Shown here one piece after another: positions 31,970 through 40,462 of a DNA stretch of 40,462 nucleotides; position 1 is the stretch's first letter; each line of letters opens with the position of its first letter. The DNA lies in assembly GCA_017646325.1 (NCBI GenBank), contig JAGCMU010000102.1:1-40462 (forward strand), written 5' to 3'. The stretch is from Kiritimatiellia bacterium (GTDB taxonomy: Bacteria > Verrucomicrobiota > Kiritimatiellia > RFP12 > UBA1067). The notes under the pieces are model-generated. The model worked only from the letters and a program-made list of their open reading frames with translations, had not been told where the DNA came from and did no database searches. The translations under genes and the position numbers were made by a program.

Positions 31970-33514
31970 TTAGAAGCTCCAGCCTTTACGGATGTATGGC
32001 TTGATGAATGTGTTTGCTTTTTCATTATCAAACTTCTGAGTGCAGGAGTTCCAAGCAAGCTTGACGCCCTGTCCCATACGTTGAGCCATACAGCCAACGA
32101 GAATACCTTCCATCTGAGGAATACAGAATTCGCAGTCAGCAAAGCAGCGAGAATTCGTATCACGATAGATTGGACCTTCCTCATTGATAGCATCGAGGAA
32201 TTCGATGTAATGACCGTCTGCGGCAACTGCAGCTGCGCCAGGACCGTCAGCCTTCTTGTCGGCAGAATCGGAGCGATAAGGAATCGTGCGTGGAACGAGC
32301 TTGCTTGCTTCGTGCTGGAACATATCGACAACCTTCTTCTCGCCATTGAGAGAGATGTATGAAGTGCCGCCGTAATCGTTCGTAGAGCAAACAACACCCT
32401 TGGAACCGATAATGAAGCAACCGGTATTTGGAACTTTGCCGAGAGCAGCGATAACTGTTGGCATGATATCGGCATTTGGCTTGTTGTCGCCGTCATACCA
32501 ATAAAAATCAACCTTAGGAAGTTTTACACCCTTGCGAACCTTTGATTCACGTGCTGCGTATACCATCTTGACGATTGACTTGGTCGGGAATGCGATATCG
32601 TTCCATTCTTCAACCTGAATCATTTCGGCAGATTCAACAGCACCAAGTTCAAGACCGCGGAATGGGAGGTTCATCGTGTGGCATGCCATGTCACCAAATG
32701 CACCTGCTCCGAAGTCAAAGAAACCGCGCCAGCTGAATGAGTGATAAACGTTCTTTGAAAGGTTCCATGGATCATAGCCCTTCTGACCTGGCTTGTAAGC
32801 GCCCTTGAAGTTACGTGCCTTTGCAGTAGCAAGCCATGCATTCCAGTTAAGACCGTCCTGAATTGGATCAGCGGCACCCTTCGTAGCAGCTGCAGTCTTC
32901 AAGCCTTGAGGCCATACAGGACGGTTGGTCCAAACGTGAACTTCTTTAACTTCGCCCAAAATACCGGATTGAAGAACTTCCGTGCAACGGCGAAGACCGT
33001 TGAGTGCACTGCCCTGGTTACCCATCTGAACAATAACGCCTTCTTCCTTTGCGGTCTTTGCAAAGTAATCGAGTTCCCCGAGAGTTCTTACGAGAGGCTT
33101 TTGAACATAGACGTTAATACCCTTCTTCATTGCCGTGATTGCAACTGGAGCGTGGATATGGTCAGGAGCAGAAATTGTCATAGCCTGAATACCAAGACGT
33201 TCTGCGTTGTCAAGAAGTTCACGATAATCCGTGTAGAAAGGAATGTTTGAAAGTTCTAATGGATATCCTCTTCTGTAAAGTTCCTTCTGAGCCTTTTGAA
33301 GTTGCTTTGCGTCAGCATCACACATTGCAACGAGTTCAGCCTTGCCAGAATTAATCATCGGGAACCAATCAGAAAAGCCCTTGCCCATTATACCAACAGC
33401 GGCAAGACGGATTTTCTTTTTAGATCCAAAGAAAGTGCAACACCCACCGAGGCTCAACGTAGACAATGCAGCTGTTCCACGTAAGAACCCTCTTCTTGAT
33501 GCAGTAATGTTCAT
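31970..33514 (-). CDS. Tat-exported Gfo/Idh/MocA-family oxidoreductase (lipoprotein)
   Basis: 514 aa. The N-terminus has a twin-arginine motif (SRRGFLRG), a hydrophobic stretch and lipobox LGGC, so it should be exported folded with bound cofactor, as is known for glucose-fructose oxidoreductase. The nucleotide-binding domain follows (IRLAAVGIMGKGFSD), but the usual EKP motif is QKP (YVQKPLV), a variant. The C-terminal domain contains FDFGAGAFGDMACHTMNLPF with the conserved Asp/His. Length is typical of the large Planctomycetes and Lentisphaerota group. A consensus promoter and AAGGAG support expression. Substrate unknown; co-location suggests action on sugars released from a polysaccharide. 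Confidence 0.87.
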   Translation of the reverse strand: MNITASRRGFLRGTAALSTLSLGGCCTFFGSKKKIRLAAVGIMGKGFSDWFPMINSGKAELVAMCDADAKQLQKAQKELYRRGYPLELSNIPFYTDYRELLDNAERLGIQAMTISAPDHIHAPVAITAMKKGINVYVQKPLVRTLGELDYFAKTAKEEGVIVQMGNQGSALNGLRRCTEVLQSGILGEVKEVHVWTNRPVWPQGLKTAAATKGAADPIQDGLNWNAWLATAKARNFKGAYKPGQKGYDPWNLSKNVYHSFSWRGFFDFGAGAFGDMACHTMNLPFRGLELGAVESAEMIQVEEWNDIAFPTKSIVKMVYAARESKVRKGVKLPKVDFYWYDGDNKPNADIMPTVIAALGKVPNTGCFIIGSKGVVCSTNDYGGTSYISLNGEKKVVDMFQHEASKLVPRTIPYRSDSADKKADGPGAAAVAADGHYIEFLDAINEEGPIYRDTNSRCFADCEFCIPQMEGILVGCMAQRMGQGVKLAWNSCTQKFDNEKANTFIKPYIRKGWSF

Positions 33515-33539
33515 TTTTACTCCTTGTTTTTTTATTTAC

Positions 33540-33566
33540 GACAATGCCACTACAAAAAACATTGTC
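33540..33566 (-). repeat. 7-bp inverted repeat in the leader of the Tat oxidoreductase gene
   Basis: gacaatg (33540-33546) and cattgtc (33560-33566) are exact complements. They lie in the untranslated leader between promoter and Shine-Dalgarno. Could be an operator just downstream of the start site or an mRNA hairpin. Confidence 0.45.
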
Positions 33567-33583
33567 ACTCATTTTGATAATTC

Positions 33584-33613
33584 ATTATATAGAAAAAATG
33601 TGAAAATTGTCAA
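33584..33613 (-). promoter_or_regulatory. consensus sigma70 promoter for the Tat oxidoreductase gene
   Basis: Minus strand TTGACA (33608-33613), 18-nt spacer, TATAAT (33584-33589). Both boxes match consensus perfectly. It lies right after the stop of the large glycosidase-like gene. Start near 33577, leader about 63 nt. Confidence 0.85.
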
Positions 33614-33624
33614 GGATTAAGAGT

Positions 33625-36600
33625 TTATTCCATAATCCACATTTCAACATTCCTAAGCTCGTATGATGCGTTTTTATGTTGCATTGAAGGCGCGAGAATC
33701 AATTCATTTTCCCCTTCCTTCACCCATTGTGTTACATCAAGATGCGTAATGGGGCCAAAGTAATGGTGATGCCTGCGCACATACGAACCGTTTAAAATCC
33801 CTCCAGTAACTAACGAAGACGCGTCTATACGCATAATCACCTTTGCCCCCTTCTTTAATTTAGGCATAGTGAATTTACAATCGACATAAAAATCTTTCAC
33901 CTGTGACGGTAATGTGATTGTGTATGATTTGCTCGAAGAAATTTCTTTTCTTACTCTCCACGAGCCGTTTATTTTTACAACTTTTGAAGGGTAAGGTGTA
34001 TACGTTAAAAATGGACTTCCCGTCAACCCGCGGATTGATGTGTCATCGCTGTTTTCAAACTCGATTTCAATTTCACCGCTTTCACCCGCCTTTAATGGAA
34101 GAGGAACTCCTTCAATGCCCCATCCCGTAACGGCATTTTTAATTTCCTTGCCGTTGAAACGTACTTTAGGACGATTTCTTTCATTGAAAGATCCCATCTG
34201 CGAATATAAGCCTAAACACCACAGCGCAACCTCTCCATTGTTCCATTTTTGAGGAATTGTTATTTTGCGTTTCGCTGTAAAAAGAAGATTCGTTCCGATT
34301 TCTTCCGTAAGGTAAGATGTTAAAATCGTTTTCTTTCCGTTCACAAGCCAATCACTTGAAATATCAATCGTATTTTTTCCGTAATTTGAACCGTCGTTTT
34401 CGTTTATCTTAAATTCGGTTCTATAATCACCCTTCCAATAATCTCTTTGAATTCCTGCCCAAATCGAAGGAGCGTCCTTAACATCAAGACGTGGTGACGT
34501 AAAAACAATCGTATCTCTTGGCCCGAGAATTCCTTGCGGCGAGACTTTTTTGCCGGTTGTGATGTCGGTAAGGGAACGAGTTTTGCCATCGGAAAATGTG
34601 AGAGAATATTTTTGTTCGTTATCGTATGGATTCCACACGACCCACACGTCTGTCATTCCGTTATTGGCAATATTATGCTGCCTGTACAAATCGAGATTGC
34701 CTACCGTAAACTCGTTACGACGAGACTTTGAAAAATCAACTAACGCTCCGTACAGCAAGCAAATAGCTTCTCGCGACATAGATACGCGTGAAAGCGATAA
34801 ACCTAAAGTAACGAGATTCCCCTTACCAATTTTTGCACACGTCATTGCGGGAGTCCCGTCTTCCCAACGGTAGATGACTACATTGTTTTTATTCTCCTTA
34901 AGACGTACGCCATATGCATTAAACCCCTTAGGAAGATTTGGGAATAAAGCTTCACCCTCTGGAGTAAGCCGTACATTCTTATGCGTTAAAGGCATTTCCT
35001 TGTCGAGAGAACGCGTCCCGCCATACTTTTCGAAAAGCCATACATCGGCCTTTTCTGGATGGTGACGAGCCGTATCATTGAGGGCAACGAATGTACCGCC
35101 ATCGGAAATCCAATTCGCAATGTTTTTCACATCCTTTTCAAACATAAAAACATTGCTTGTGTCGATAACGAGTTTATAACGATCTGCTTGTTTTTCAGAA
35201 AAGTCATCAGGCATTAAACCGTCAGGCGAAGAAATCCTGTCAAATATATCCGACATGTGGTAAAGAAGAAAATCTTTTTGCCACTTGTCATATTCGCACG
35301 ACTGCCACGGGAAAGACGAACGCGAGGCAGAGTCGGAATCAAAATAAAGAGCGGCATCCCCTCTCCAGCGATGGCTTGCTCCCATTTGCTTCAATGCTGG
35401 CAACATCTTTTCAAAATGCTCACGGATCTCTTTATTCCATGCAATATTTCCTACGTGAATAAAGTAATGAATAGCATTTACGCCTTCTGTAAGCCACAAC
35501 CCAAGCTGGCGTTTAAACGACATCAACGTATCTGCCGGACCTCCTGGTTCAACGGAAAACGGCATACCTCTTCCACGCATCATCATAGACAACGCTTCAA
35601 AATGAAAGCCCCCCATACTTCCCGTATTATGAAAACGTCCACCGTATTTCAAACACAATTCGTGCAATTGATTTGCGTAAACGTCCGGAGCCATGCATAT
35701 GATGCTTTTATCCTTGTCTTTTGAGCGGATCATCTCGAATGAACGCTCAACGGCCTTTGCCCTGCTCCATCCTTGCCAATCGGAAAAATCAGCCCACAAA
35801 CGGTTCAAATTGTCGCTTAAATACGGATATACCGCCGGTGGAGTTTGTGTGAGATAACAGCGATATGCAATAAAACCGCATGGGGAGTAAAGCGTAATGG
35901 AGTTTTTCCCTTCTTTTATTACGTCCGTTACTTCTTCTACAAAATAATGAGGGGTGTCGTGTTCTAATTTTTCGTCACGAAGTATTTTCCCGTTCATCGC
36001 AAGCTTAGGGCCAACATTTTTTAAATAGTTAGGGTCAGAGGCGTGTTTCTTCATATTCAAATCCCAAACATAAAGCCACCAACGCCCCTTTTTAGGTTTT
36101 GAAAAAGAAAACTCGCGTCTGAAAACGGCAGGTCTTTTCGGCAAAAACAGATTTGCCTGTGTTTCGGGCATTTTTTCTACAATATCCCAATCGGAAACAT
36201 CTACTTTTTCATCAAAAAGTTTTTCGTCAAGTTTACCTTCCATTATCGCCATTCGGTTATAATCCACGTGCAATTCTTCACCTTGCTTAAGCGGCGGATA
36301 CTTTACATACCATTTTCCTGCAAGGTTTATTTTCGTTTTATCAAACCCGGCAAATTGCGCAATCTCGGGAAGGCGGAAATCTTCCCATTTCTTTGCGGCG
36401 ACGCCATGACGCGAAGCAACTTTTTGAACGGTGGAATAACGCTCTTTTAAAAACTCCTGCCAACTCTTGTCGGCACACGGACCGAATTCGGTAAGCGGAG
36501 TAAATGGTCCATGGGCCAATTCTCCATGAGGCTCTAAAATATCAACGACATTAGAAGAGTTGTGAGTGTCGATTATTTTACCCAATTCGTACAAATAACG

Positions 36601-37401
36601 GTTTCTGCCGTCCTTTGACGCCCAAGAAACGACATGATGTCCTGCCGGCCACACAGACATCAATCGGTGATACGTCCCTGCAAATCCAGGCATATCAAGT
36701 TTGTTTTCGCTGCGATATGCGTCCGCAAGAGCAACATTATCCCCTAAGGCTATGTTAAGCGTGACGGGGATAGACCTTCTTTCTGCGGCCTTGAACGCCC
36801 AATCCCATTGCGGAGAATCGTTGATACCGTCTGCACGATCTGCGGGATGTGTCTTTGCCCAAAAAATCATTCCTGAATCATCACTCTTTTTCGCAAAGTC
36901 AAAATCAATCGATTCATCGTATTTGTCTACTCCGTCAGGACGGCAACCTGTTCGAAAGTAAAAACTGAAAGAATATTTGTCCCACTTATCCAAATACATG
37001 GGAACTTTAGTTTTACTAATTGTATTATCTTTCGTCGCTCCGCTTTTTTCTATAAAAAGGTTTAACGCTTTTTCATCGGGTAAAACAGCAATAAAAACTT
37101 TTGTGCCTTTTAAAACAGCTATCGTGTATCCGCGATTATCTTTAAGAGGATACGCCTTTGCGCCGTGTAAAACATCAATACTTTTGAAAAAGCCTAAAAC
37201 GCCGCTTGAAATATCAGAAAGATACTTTGCTTGCCACAAGGCCGCTTTTTCGGGAGATTCAGAATCAATTACCACGCCAGATGTCCCGTCATCAAAGCGA
37301 AAATTTTTTATGGATGCTTTACCGTATCCACGCAAAGAAACATCTTCAGCCTTGCAAAAGAATGACAAGGCAATCGTAAAAGTAAACAATATTTTTTTCA
37401 T
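33625..37401 (-). CDS. very large secreted glycoside-hydrolase-like multidomain protein
   Basis: 1258 aa with a Sec signal peptide (KKILFTFTIALSFFCKA). The core looks like a clan GH-A/GH42-type barrel: DILEPHGEL (Glu290 as possible acid/base) and MPFSVEPGGPA (Glu618 as possible nucleophile) followed by RQLGLWLTEGVNAIHYF, which parallels the region after the GH42 nucleophile. A jelly-roll like the GH2 sugar-binding domain (about 358-520) appears inserted inside the barrel. A GATase-like part (GGTFVALNDTARHH, about 760-900) fits the GH42 trimerisation domain. Two more beta-sandwich domains end the protein. Family assignment is by motif pattern only; activity unproven. No clear Shine-Dalgarno; a 7-bp hairpin lies just before the ATG. 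Confidence 0.6.
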   Translation of the reverse strand: MKKILFTFTIALSFFCKAEDVSLRGYGKASIKNFRFDDGTSGVVIDSESPEKAALWQAKYLSDISSGVLGFFKSIDVLHGAKAYPLKDNRGYTIAVLKGTKVFIAVLPDEKALNLFIEKSGATKDNTISKTKVPMYLDKWDKYSFSFYFRTGCRPDGVDKYDESIDFDFAKKSDDSGMIFWAKTHPADRADGINDSPQWDWAFKAAERRSIPVTLNIALGDNVALADAYRSENKLDMPGFAGTYHRLMSVWPAGHHVVSWASKDGRNRYLYELGKIIDTHNSSNVVDILEPHGELAHGPFTPLTEFGPCADKSWQEFLKERYSTVQKVASRHGVAAKKWEDFRLPEIAQFAGFDKTKINLAGKWYVKYPPLKQGEELHVDYNRMAIMEGKLDEKLFDEKVDVSDWDIVEKMPETQANLFLPKRPAVFRREFSFSKPKKGRWWLYVWDLNMKKHASDPNYLKNVGPKLAMNGKILRDEKLEHDTPHYFVEEVTDVIKEGKNSITLYSPCGFIAYRCYLTQTPPAVYPYLSDNLNRLWADFSDWQGWSRAKAVERSFEMIRSKDKDKSIICMAPDVYANQLHELCLKYGGRFHNTGSMGGFHFEALSMMMRGRGMPFSVEPGGPADTLMSFKRQLGLWLTEGVNAIHYFIHVGNIAWNKEIREHFEKMLPALKQMGASHRWRGDAALYFDSDSASRSSFPWQSCEYDKWQKDFLLYHMSDIFDRISSPDGLMPDDFSEKQADRYKLVIDTSNVFMFEKDVKNIANWISDGGTFVALNDTARHHPEKADVWLFEKYGGTRSLDKEMPLTHKNVRLTPEGEALFPNLPKGFNAYGVRLKENKNNVVIYRWEDGTPAMTCAKIGKGNLVTLGLSLSRVSMSREAICLLYGALVDFSKSRRNEFTVGNLDLYRQHNIANNGMTDVWVVWNPYDNEQKYSLTFSDGKTRSLTDITTGKKVSPQGILGPRDTIVFTSPRLDVKDAPSIWAGIQRDYWKGDYRTEFKINENDGSNYGKNTIDISSDWLVNGKKTILTSYLTEEIGTNLLFTAKRKITIPQKWNNGEVALWCLGLYSQMGSFNERNRPKVRFNGKEIKNAVTGWGIEGVPLPLKAGESGEIEIEFENSDDTSIRGLTGSPFLTYTPYPSKVVKINGSWRVRKEISSSKSYTITLPSQVKDFYVDCKFTMPKLKKGAKVIMRIDASSLVTGGILNGSYVRRHHHYFGPITHLDVTQWVKEGENELILAPSMQHKNASYELRNVEMWIME

Positions 37402-37515
37402 TTTTTATCATACTACCCCATTATTTGGGATAGCCCCTTTTTTGGACCATAACAAAGGTGGCGGAGTCAATTGAGAAGATATCGCACACCTATTTAAGAA
37501 ACCGACATGCACATT

Positions 37516-38679
37516 TCAACGCAAAGTAAATTTTCTGGTGATTTGAGTCGAATCGCCGCCGTAGAAGGCAACATTTACTGATTTATCAGACACTTCCATA
37601 AGATAATGTCCCGCAGCGTTCGCAAACAGAAAATCCTTTACATATGGGCGAAACTCGTCAACATATTCAACAAGGTTCGCACGAGCGTTTTTCGACTTTT
37701 TATTTGAAACGATTTCTGCAAGTTTGCCATATTCAGAAACACCAGAATAAAGAATCTCTGGAACTGCAAGCTCAGGTTTTGTCCACACGCTATTGATAAC
37801 TAACTGTGTTATACGCCCCTGCGGAAAAACGCAATCATGATATTCCATTCGATGAGTGTGTCCAGCAATTACTATCGCATTACGGCGAGCCAATAACGCC
37901 GTTAATTCCTTGCGTTTTTTATTATCTTTCCGAGATCCGTACAAAAGCCAGCGAGTGGGACCGCTTGGAATAAATGGGCCATGCGTAAGCAAAAAGACGT
38001 ATCTTGCATCTCCACTTTCCTCTATCAAACGCTTCAATAATTCGAAATTAGGATTTGGAGAATTGAAATCGACAACGATATATACGTCTGGCCCTTGACG
38101 AAAGCTAAAGGTAGTATCCTTGACGGATATTCCAAGTTCCTTTGACATACGCTGAGGATACCACGATTGAACTGTTTCTAATGCACCATCTCCATGCTGT
38201 GAGCCTCGGATATCATGATTACCCACGGCAGGAACGACTGGCAAAGTTCCACCATATGCTTCCTTAATAACTTTGAAAGCATCATCAAGCATCCGCCTAT
38301 GCATGTCGGCCTTTCCGCAGTCACCTTGAATAAAGTCCCCTGCCTGCATCACGAATGCCGTATCTGGTCTTCTACACGCGGCAGAGGCACGAATTAGCGA
38401 TGGCATACGCTTCGTCCACATCTCCGCGTTACGTGCGTGTTCTGCACAATGAGCCCTGAAGCGAGAAGGACTTGTGGTATGTGTATAATCCTTGTGATAA
38501 AAACGCGGATCGGTAGAATCAAAATGCGTATCTCCAAGCAATGACACTGAGTATGTTTTCAAATCACTCTTCGATGCGGCAACACATGGAAAAGTTATGC
38601 CTGCCGCCCCAAGGATTGTCGCCGAAGACAAATCCTTGATAAAGTGACGCCTAGTTTTCATAAACGAATTATCTTTCAT
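37516..38679 (-). CDS. second Tat-exported calcineurin-like metallophosphoesterase
   Basis: About 387 aa. The twin-arginine signal MKTRRHFIKDLSSATILGAAG follows a short leader (given in parts: RRHFIK then a hydrophobic stretch). Metal-binding blocks: LLGDTHFD, VMQAGDFI, AVGNHDIRG, LLTHGPF, and IAGHTHRMEY. It is only a distant relative of the enzyme at 20342-21337. The start is uncertain between ATGs at 38688, 38679 and 38661; AGGA at 38691-38694 fits 38679 best. It lies about 30 nt downstream of the beta-helix gene, so they likely share a transcript. Substrate unknown. Confidence 0.82.
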   Translation of the reverse strand: MKDNSFMKTRRHFIKDLSSATILGAAGITFPCVAASKSDLKTYSVSLLGDTHFDSTDPRFYHKDYTHTTSPSRFRAHCAEHARNAEMWTKRMPSLIRASAACRRPDTAFVMQAGDFIQGDCGKADMHRRMLDDAFKVIKEAYGGTLPVVPAVGNHDIRGSQHGDGALETVQSWYPQRMSKELGISVKDTTFSFRQGPDVYIVVDFNSPNPNFELLKRLIEESGDARYVFLLTHGPFIPSGPTRWLLYGSRKDNKKRKELTALLARRNAIVIAGHTHRMEYHDCVFPQGRITQLVINSVWTKPELAVPEILYSGVSEYGKLAEIVSNKKSKNARANLVEYVDEFRPYVKDFLFANAAGHYLMEVSDKSVNVAFYGGDSTQITRKFTLR

Positions 38680-38710
38680 TTTTACCATTTTCCTATGAGT
38701 GGTTAAGTGT

Positions 38711-40462
38711 TTACTTGCGTGGACCAGCCTTTTTAATATCAAACGGCTCAAAACCAAGGGCGATTGCCGGTGAATCAGGTGCAAGTGTAAAATCGCGTTT
38801 CAATGGATCGCGAAATTTCGCATCCGCCCACACGCTATTGCAATCGACCGCCTTGCCAGGACCTTGCTTCGGCATCGGCTTTGCGGCGGCGCCTGAATAT
38901 AAATTATAATCCATCGTCAAGCGGGTAATCCCTGGCAAATCGGCCTGACGGTGTGGCTGCATTAAGGGACCTGAATCCCAATGGACGATATTGTTATAAA
39001 AGTAAGTATTGAAATGCGTTTCATTCGGTGCGTGGAGCTTTATCTGATATTGCTCGCCAAAAGCGAAAATGTTATTTCTAACAGTATTGCCCCGTCCATA
39101 ATTTATGTTGTACCCTCCATGCTTGACATCATGAACGAGATTCTTTTCAACAAGCATTCCAGAGGAGCCTTCGTCATTATAAATTCCCCAGCCGCCATAT
39201 GCTCTCACCTGAACGTCATGAATGTGATTGCCTCTAAGAACTGTACCTGATTGGACTCCAAGAGTGTAAATTCCTCCCATATCGGAAAGAAGATATTTTC
39301 CAATATGATGAATGTGATTGCCTTCAATGAGGTTATCGCGTGTTGATGTCGTTCCGTAGCCCCAATTCCATCCGCACGAAATACCCGTATAATACCCGTC
39401 ATGTATGTGGTTGTGGATTATTTTTGTCTGTTCGGCGACTCGCTGTAAAACACCGACGGCACTTGCGAAATCTCTTCCCCAGTCATAAATCTCGGAATCT
39501 GAAACCTCACAGCCTACACAGCGCAATTTCATTTGAGACTCCCAGCTGCGTCCTGCTATATGAACACCACCTGCTCCGAGATGACGCAAAATCGAGCGTC
39601 TGACGGCACAGTGATTAGAGCCATCTCTCATTTCAACGCCATACCCCGAATTGTTTTCAATTACGCAATTTTCAATAATTACCGATTTTGCATTTTTTAT
39701 AAACACCGCCGCACTCACCATAACAGATGCCTGCATGTCGTTAACTTCCCCTCTTGGCAAATCGTAACGAGCATCGCTGATACGAACGCCCTTAAGAGTT
39801 ATATTTTCGCATGGAGCATCAACAGTTCCTGCAAAAACGACCGCATGTTCATGGTATGGTACGACAATCGTCGTTTTTTCAGGAGTTTCTCCTCGCATTG
39901 GACGGTAATGAAGGCGCCCTTGAGATATATTAAGATACCATTCGCCTGGCTCATCCATAATCTCAAGAAAGTTTTCTATACGATAAAGCGGAATACCCCA
40001 CCACTTTCCATCGATTCCCCACAGTGCTTTTGCGGAGGGATACTTAAAATTAATCTTGTTTGCTTCAGCATCAACGGAATGTATTTTAAGATGCGAATCA
40101 GTCCAAAGGACGTATGAAATGAGCTCACCGTTTTCCGGATTTTTCCAATTAGGATTGAAATCACCTTGGCGGTAAATAAGACTCCATCTTGCGCCATGCG
40201 CTTGCGCGAATTCATCTGGTAAATTATCCTTCGCCGCCGTCAAAAAACCCTTGTTAGGGTGGCGTGCGCGGTTGCGCAATTCACCGTTTGAAGAGAGCTG
40301 GCGAAATGGCGTCTTTTTCGCCCAGGGTACATCCGCGACCCAAGTGCCGTCTTTTTGAATTTTCCAATTTGTTATCTTGCGCCCTGCGGAAAGTGTAACG
40401 CGGCCTTCAGCTTCATAAACAACTGGTTTGGCAGGAGTTCCTGAATCAGCGGCTGTAAATAC
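38711..40462 (-). CDS. right-handed parallel beta-helix protein, 5' end outside the window
   Basis: The frame is open to the right edge, giving 583 C-terminal residues; an internal TTG near 40279 is not the real start. The N-terminal part visible (GTPAKPVVYEAEGRVTLSAG) is typical of polysaccharide-lyase-like beta-helix proteins, as is FRQLSSNGELRNRARHPN. Residues after about 230 repeat short segments such as VIIENCVIENNSGYGVEM, NLIEGNHIHHIGKY, LRGNHIHDVQ and LVEKNLVHDV with regular Asn/His/Gly spacing, the signature of pectate-lyase-like coils. Proteins of this type cleave or bind acidic polysaccharides. Specificity unknown. Probably the first visible gene of the right-hand glycan locus. Confidence 0.82.
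   Translation of the reverse strand, partial: VFTAADSGTPAKPVVYEAEGRVTLSAGRKITNWKIQKDGTWVADVPWAKKTPFRQLSSNGELRNRARHPNKGFLTAAKDNLPDEFAQAHGARWSLIYRQGDFNPNWKNPENGELISYVLWTDSHLKIHSVDAEANKINFKYPSAKALWGIDGKWWGIPLYRIENFLEIMDEPGEWYLNISQGRLHYRPMRGETPEKTTIVVPYHEHAVVFAGTVDAPCENITLKGVRISDARYDLPRGEVNDMQASVMVSAAVFIKNAKSVIIENCVIENNSGYGVEMRDGSNHCAVRRSILRHLGAGGVHIAGRSWESQMKLRCVGCEVSDSEIYDWGRDFASAVGVLQRVAEQTKIIHNHIHDGYYTGISCGWNWGYGTTSTRDNLIEGNHIHHIGKYLLSDMGGIYTLGVQSGTVLRGNHIHDVQVRAYGGWGIYNDEGSSGMLVEKNLVHDVKHGGYNINYGRGNTVRNNIFAFGEQYQIKLHAPNETHFNTYFYNNIVHWDSGPLMQPHRQADLPGITRLTMDYNLYSGAAAKPMPKQGPGKAVDCNSVWADAKFRDPLKRDFTLAPDSPAIALGFEPFDIKKAGPRK

Noticed and set aside
37402-37515. Terminator or promoter between the second phosphoesterase and the large glycosidase-like gene
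   Set aside because: A 7-bp hairpin with one G·U pair is present, but without a T-run on the minus strand, and no paired -35/-10 boxes are convincing.
39533-40117. Plus-strand open frame of 194 codons opposite the beta-helix gene
   Set aside because: Antisense shadow of a repeat-rich coding sequence; composition is unlike a protein and no start signals are seen.

Overview
The window looks like chromosomal DNA of a carbohydrate-degrading bacterium of the PVC superphylum, most likely Lentisphaerota or Kiritimatiellota. This is inferred from three things: a Minf_1886-type protein (a family restricted to Planctomycetes and Verrucomicrobia relatives) at 27589-27966; a DUF4838 glycan-associated protein; and several Tat-exported hydrolases and Gfo/Idh/MocA oxidoreductases of the kind abundant in those phyla. 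No phage, transposon, CRISPR array or rRNA is visible. Almost everything from 4463 to the right edge is on the minus strand. No stretch longer than 300 bases lacks a gene.

Left edge (1-4400, mostly plus strand): the 3' end of an unknown gene, a possible 53-residue membrane peptide, fluoride channel crcB, a NudC-like Nudix hydrolase, a minus-strand SO_0444/ArsP_1-type metal permease, and a Tat lipoprotein resembling clan GH-D alpha-galactosidases. A hairpin terminator separates the last from the next block.

Housekeeping block A (4463-16913, minus): carB, topA, xerC/D and tcdA follow each other with 4-nt overlaps or very small gaps. nagB, ruvC, an RluA/RluD-type pseudouridine synthase and a DinG-type helicase form a second run. 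TopA lacks zinc fingers and instead carries three divergent copies of an unrecognised helical repeat.

Central block (16971-24047, minus): a 1120-residue protein combines an acyltransferase-like domain and a dehydratase-like domain, both without their catalytic residues, with an intact-looking 4'-phosphopantetheinyl transferase. It lies just downstream of a Tat-exported metallophosphoesterase. That gene has a compact promoter, and a perfect 13-bp inverted repeat there could hide its ribosome-binding site in read-through transcripts. Upstream are a DUF4838 gene and tRNA-Arg(CCT).

Housekeeping block B (24136-30633, minus): aminotransferase, short rubredoxin, a zinc-ribbon/EIIA fusion, HIT protein, Minf_1886 protein, rsgA, hpt-like phosphoribosyltransferase, lptF/G-like permease and murI are packed closely enough to be one nine-gene operon.

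Right block (30740-40462, minus): a cytoplasmic Gfo/Idh/MocA oxidoreductase, a Tat-exported one, a very large secreted glycosidase-like protein, a second Tat metallophosphoesterase and a right-handed beta-helix protein cut by the window edge. Together these look like a glycan-processing locus. The best candidates for undescribed biology are the pseudo-AT/pseudo-DH/PPTase protein, the TopA repeat tail and the inverted repeat around the metallophosphoesterase promoter.
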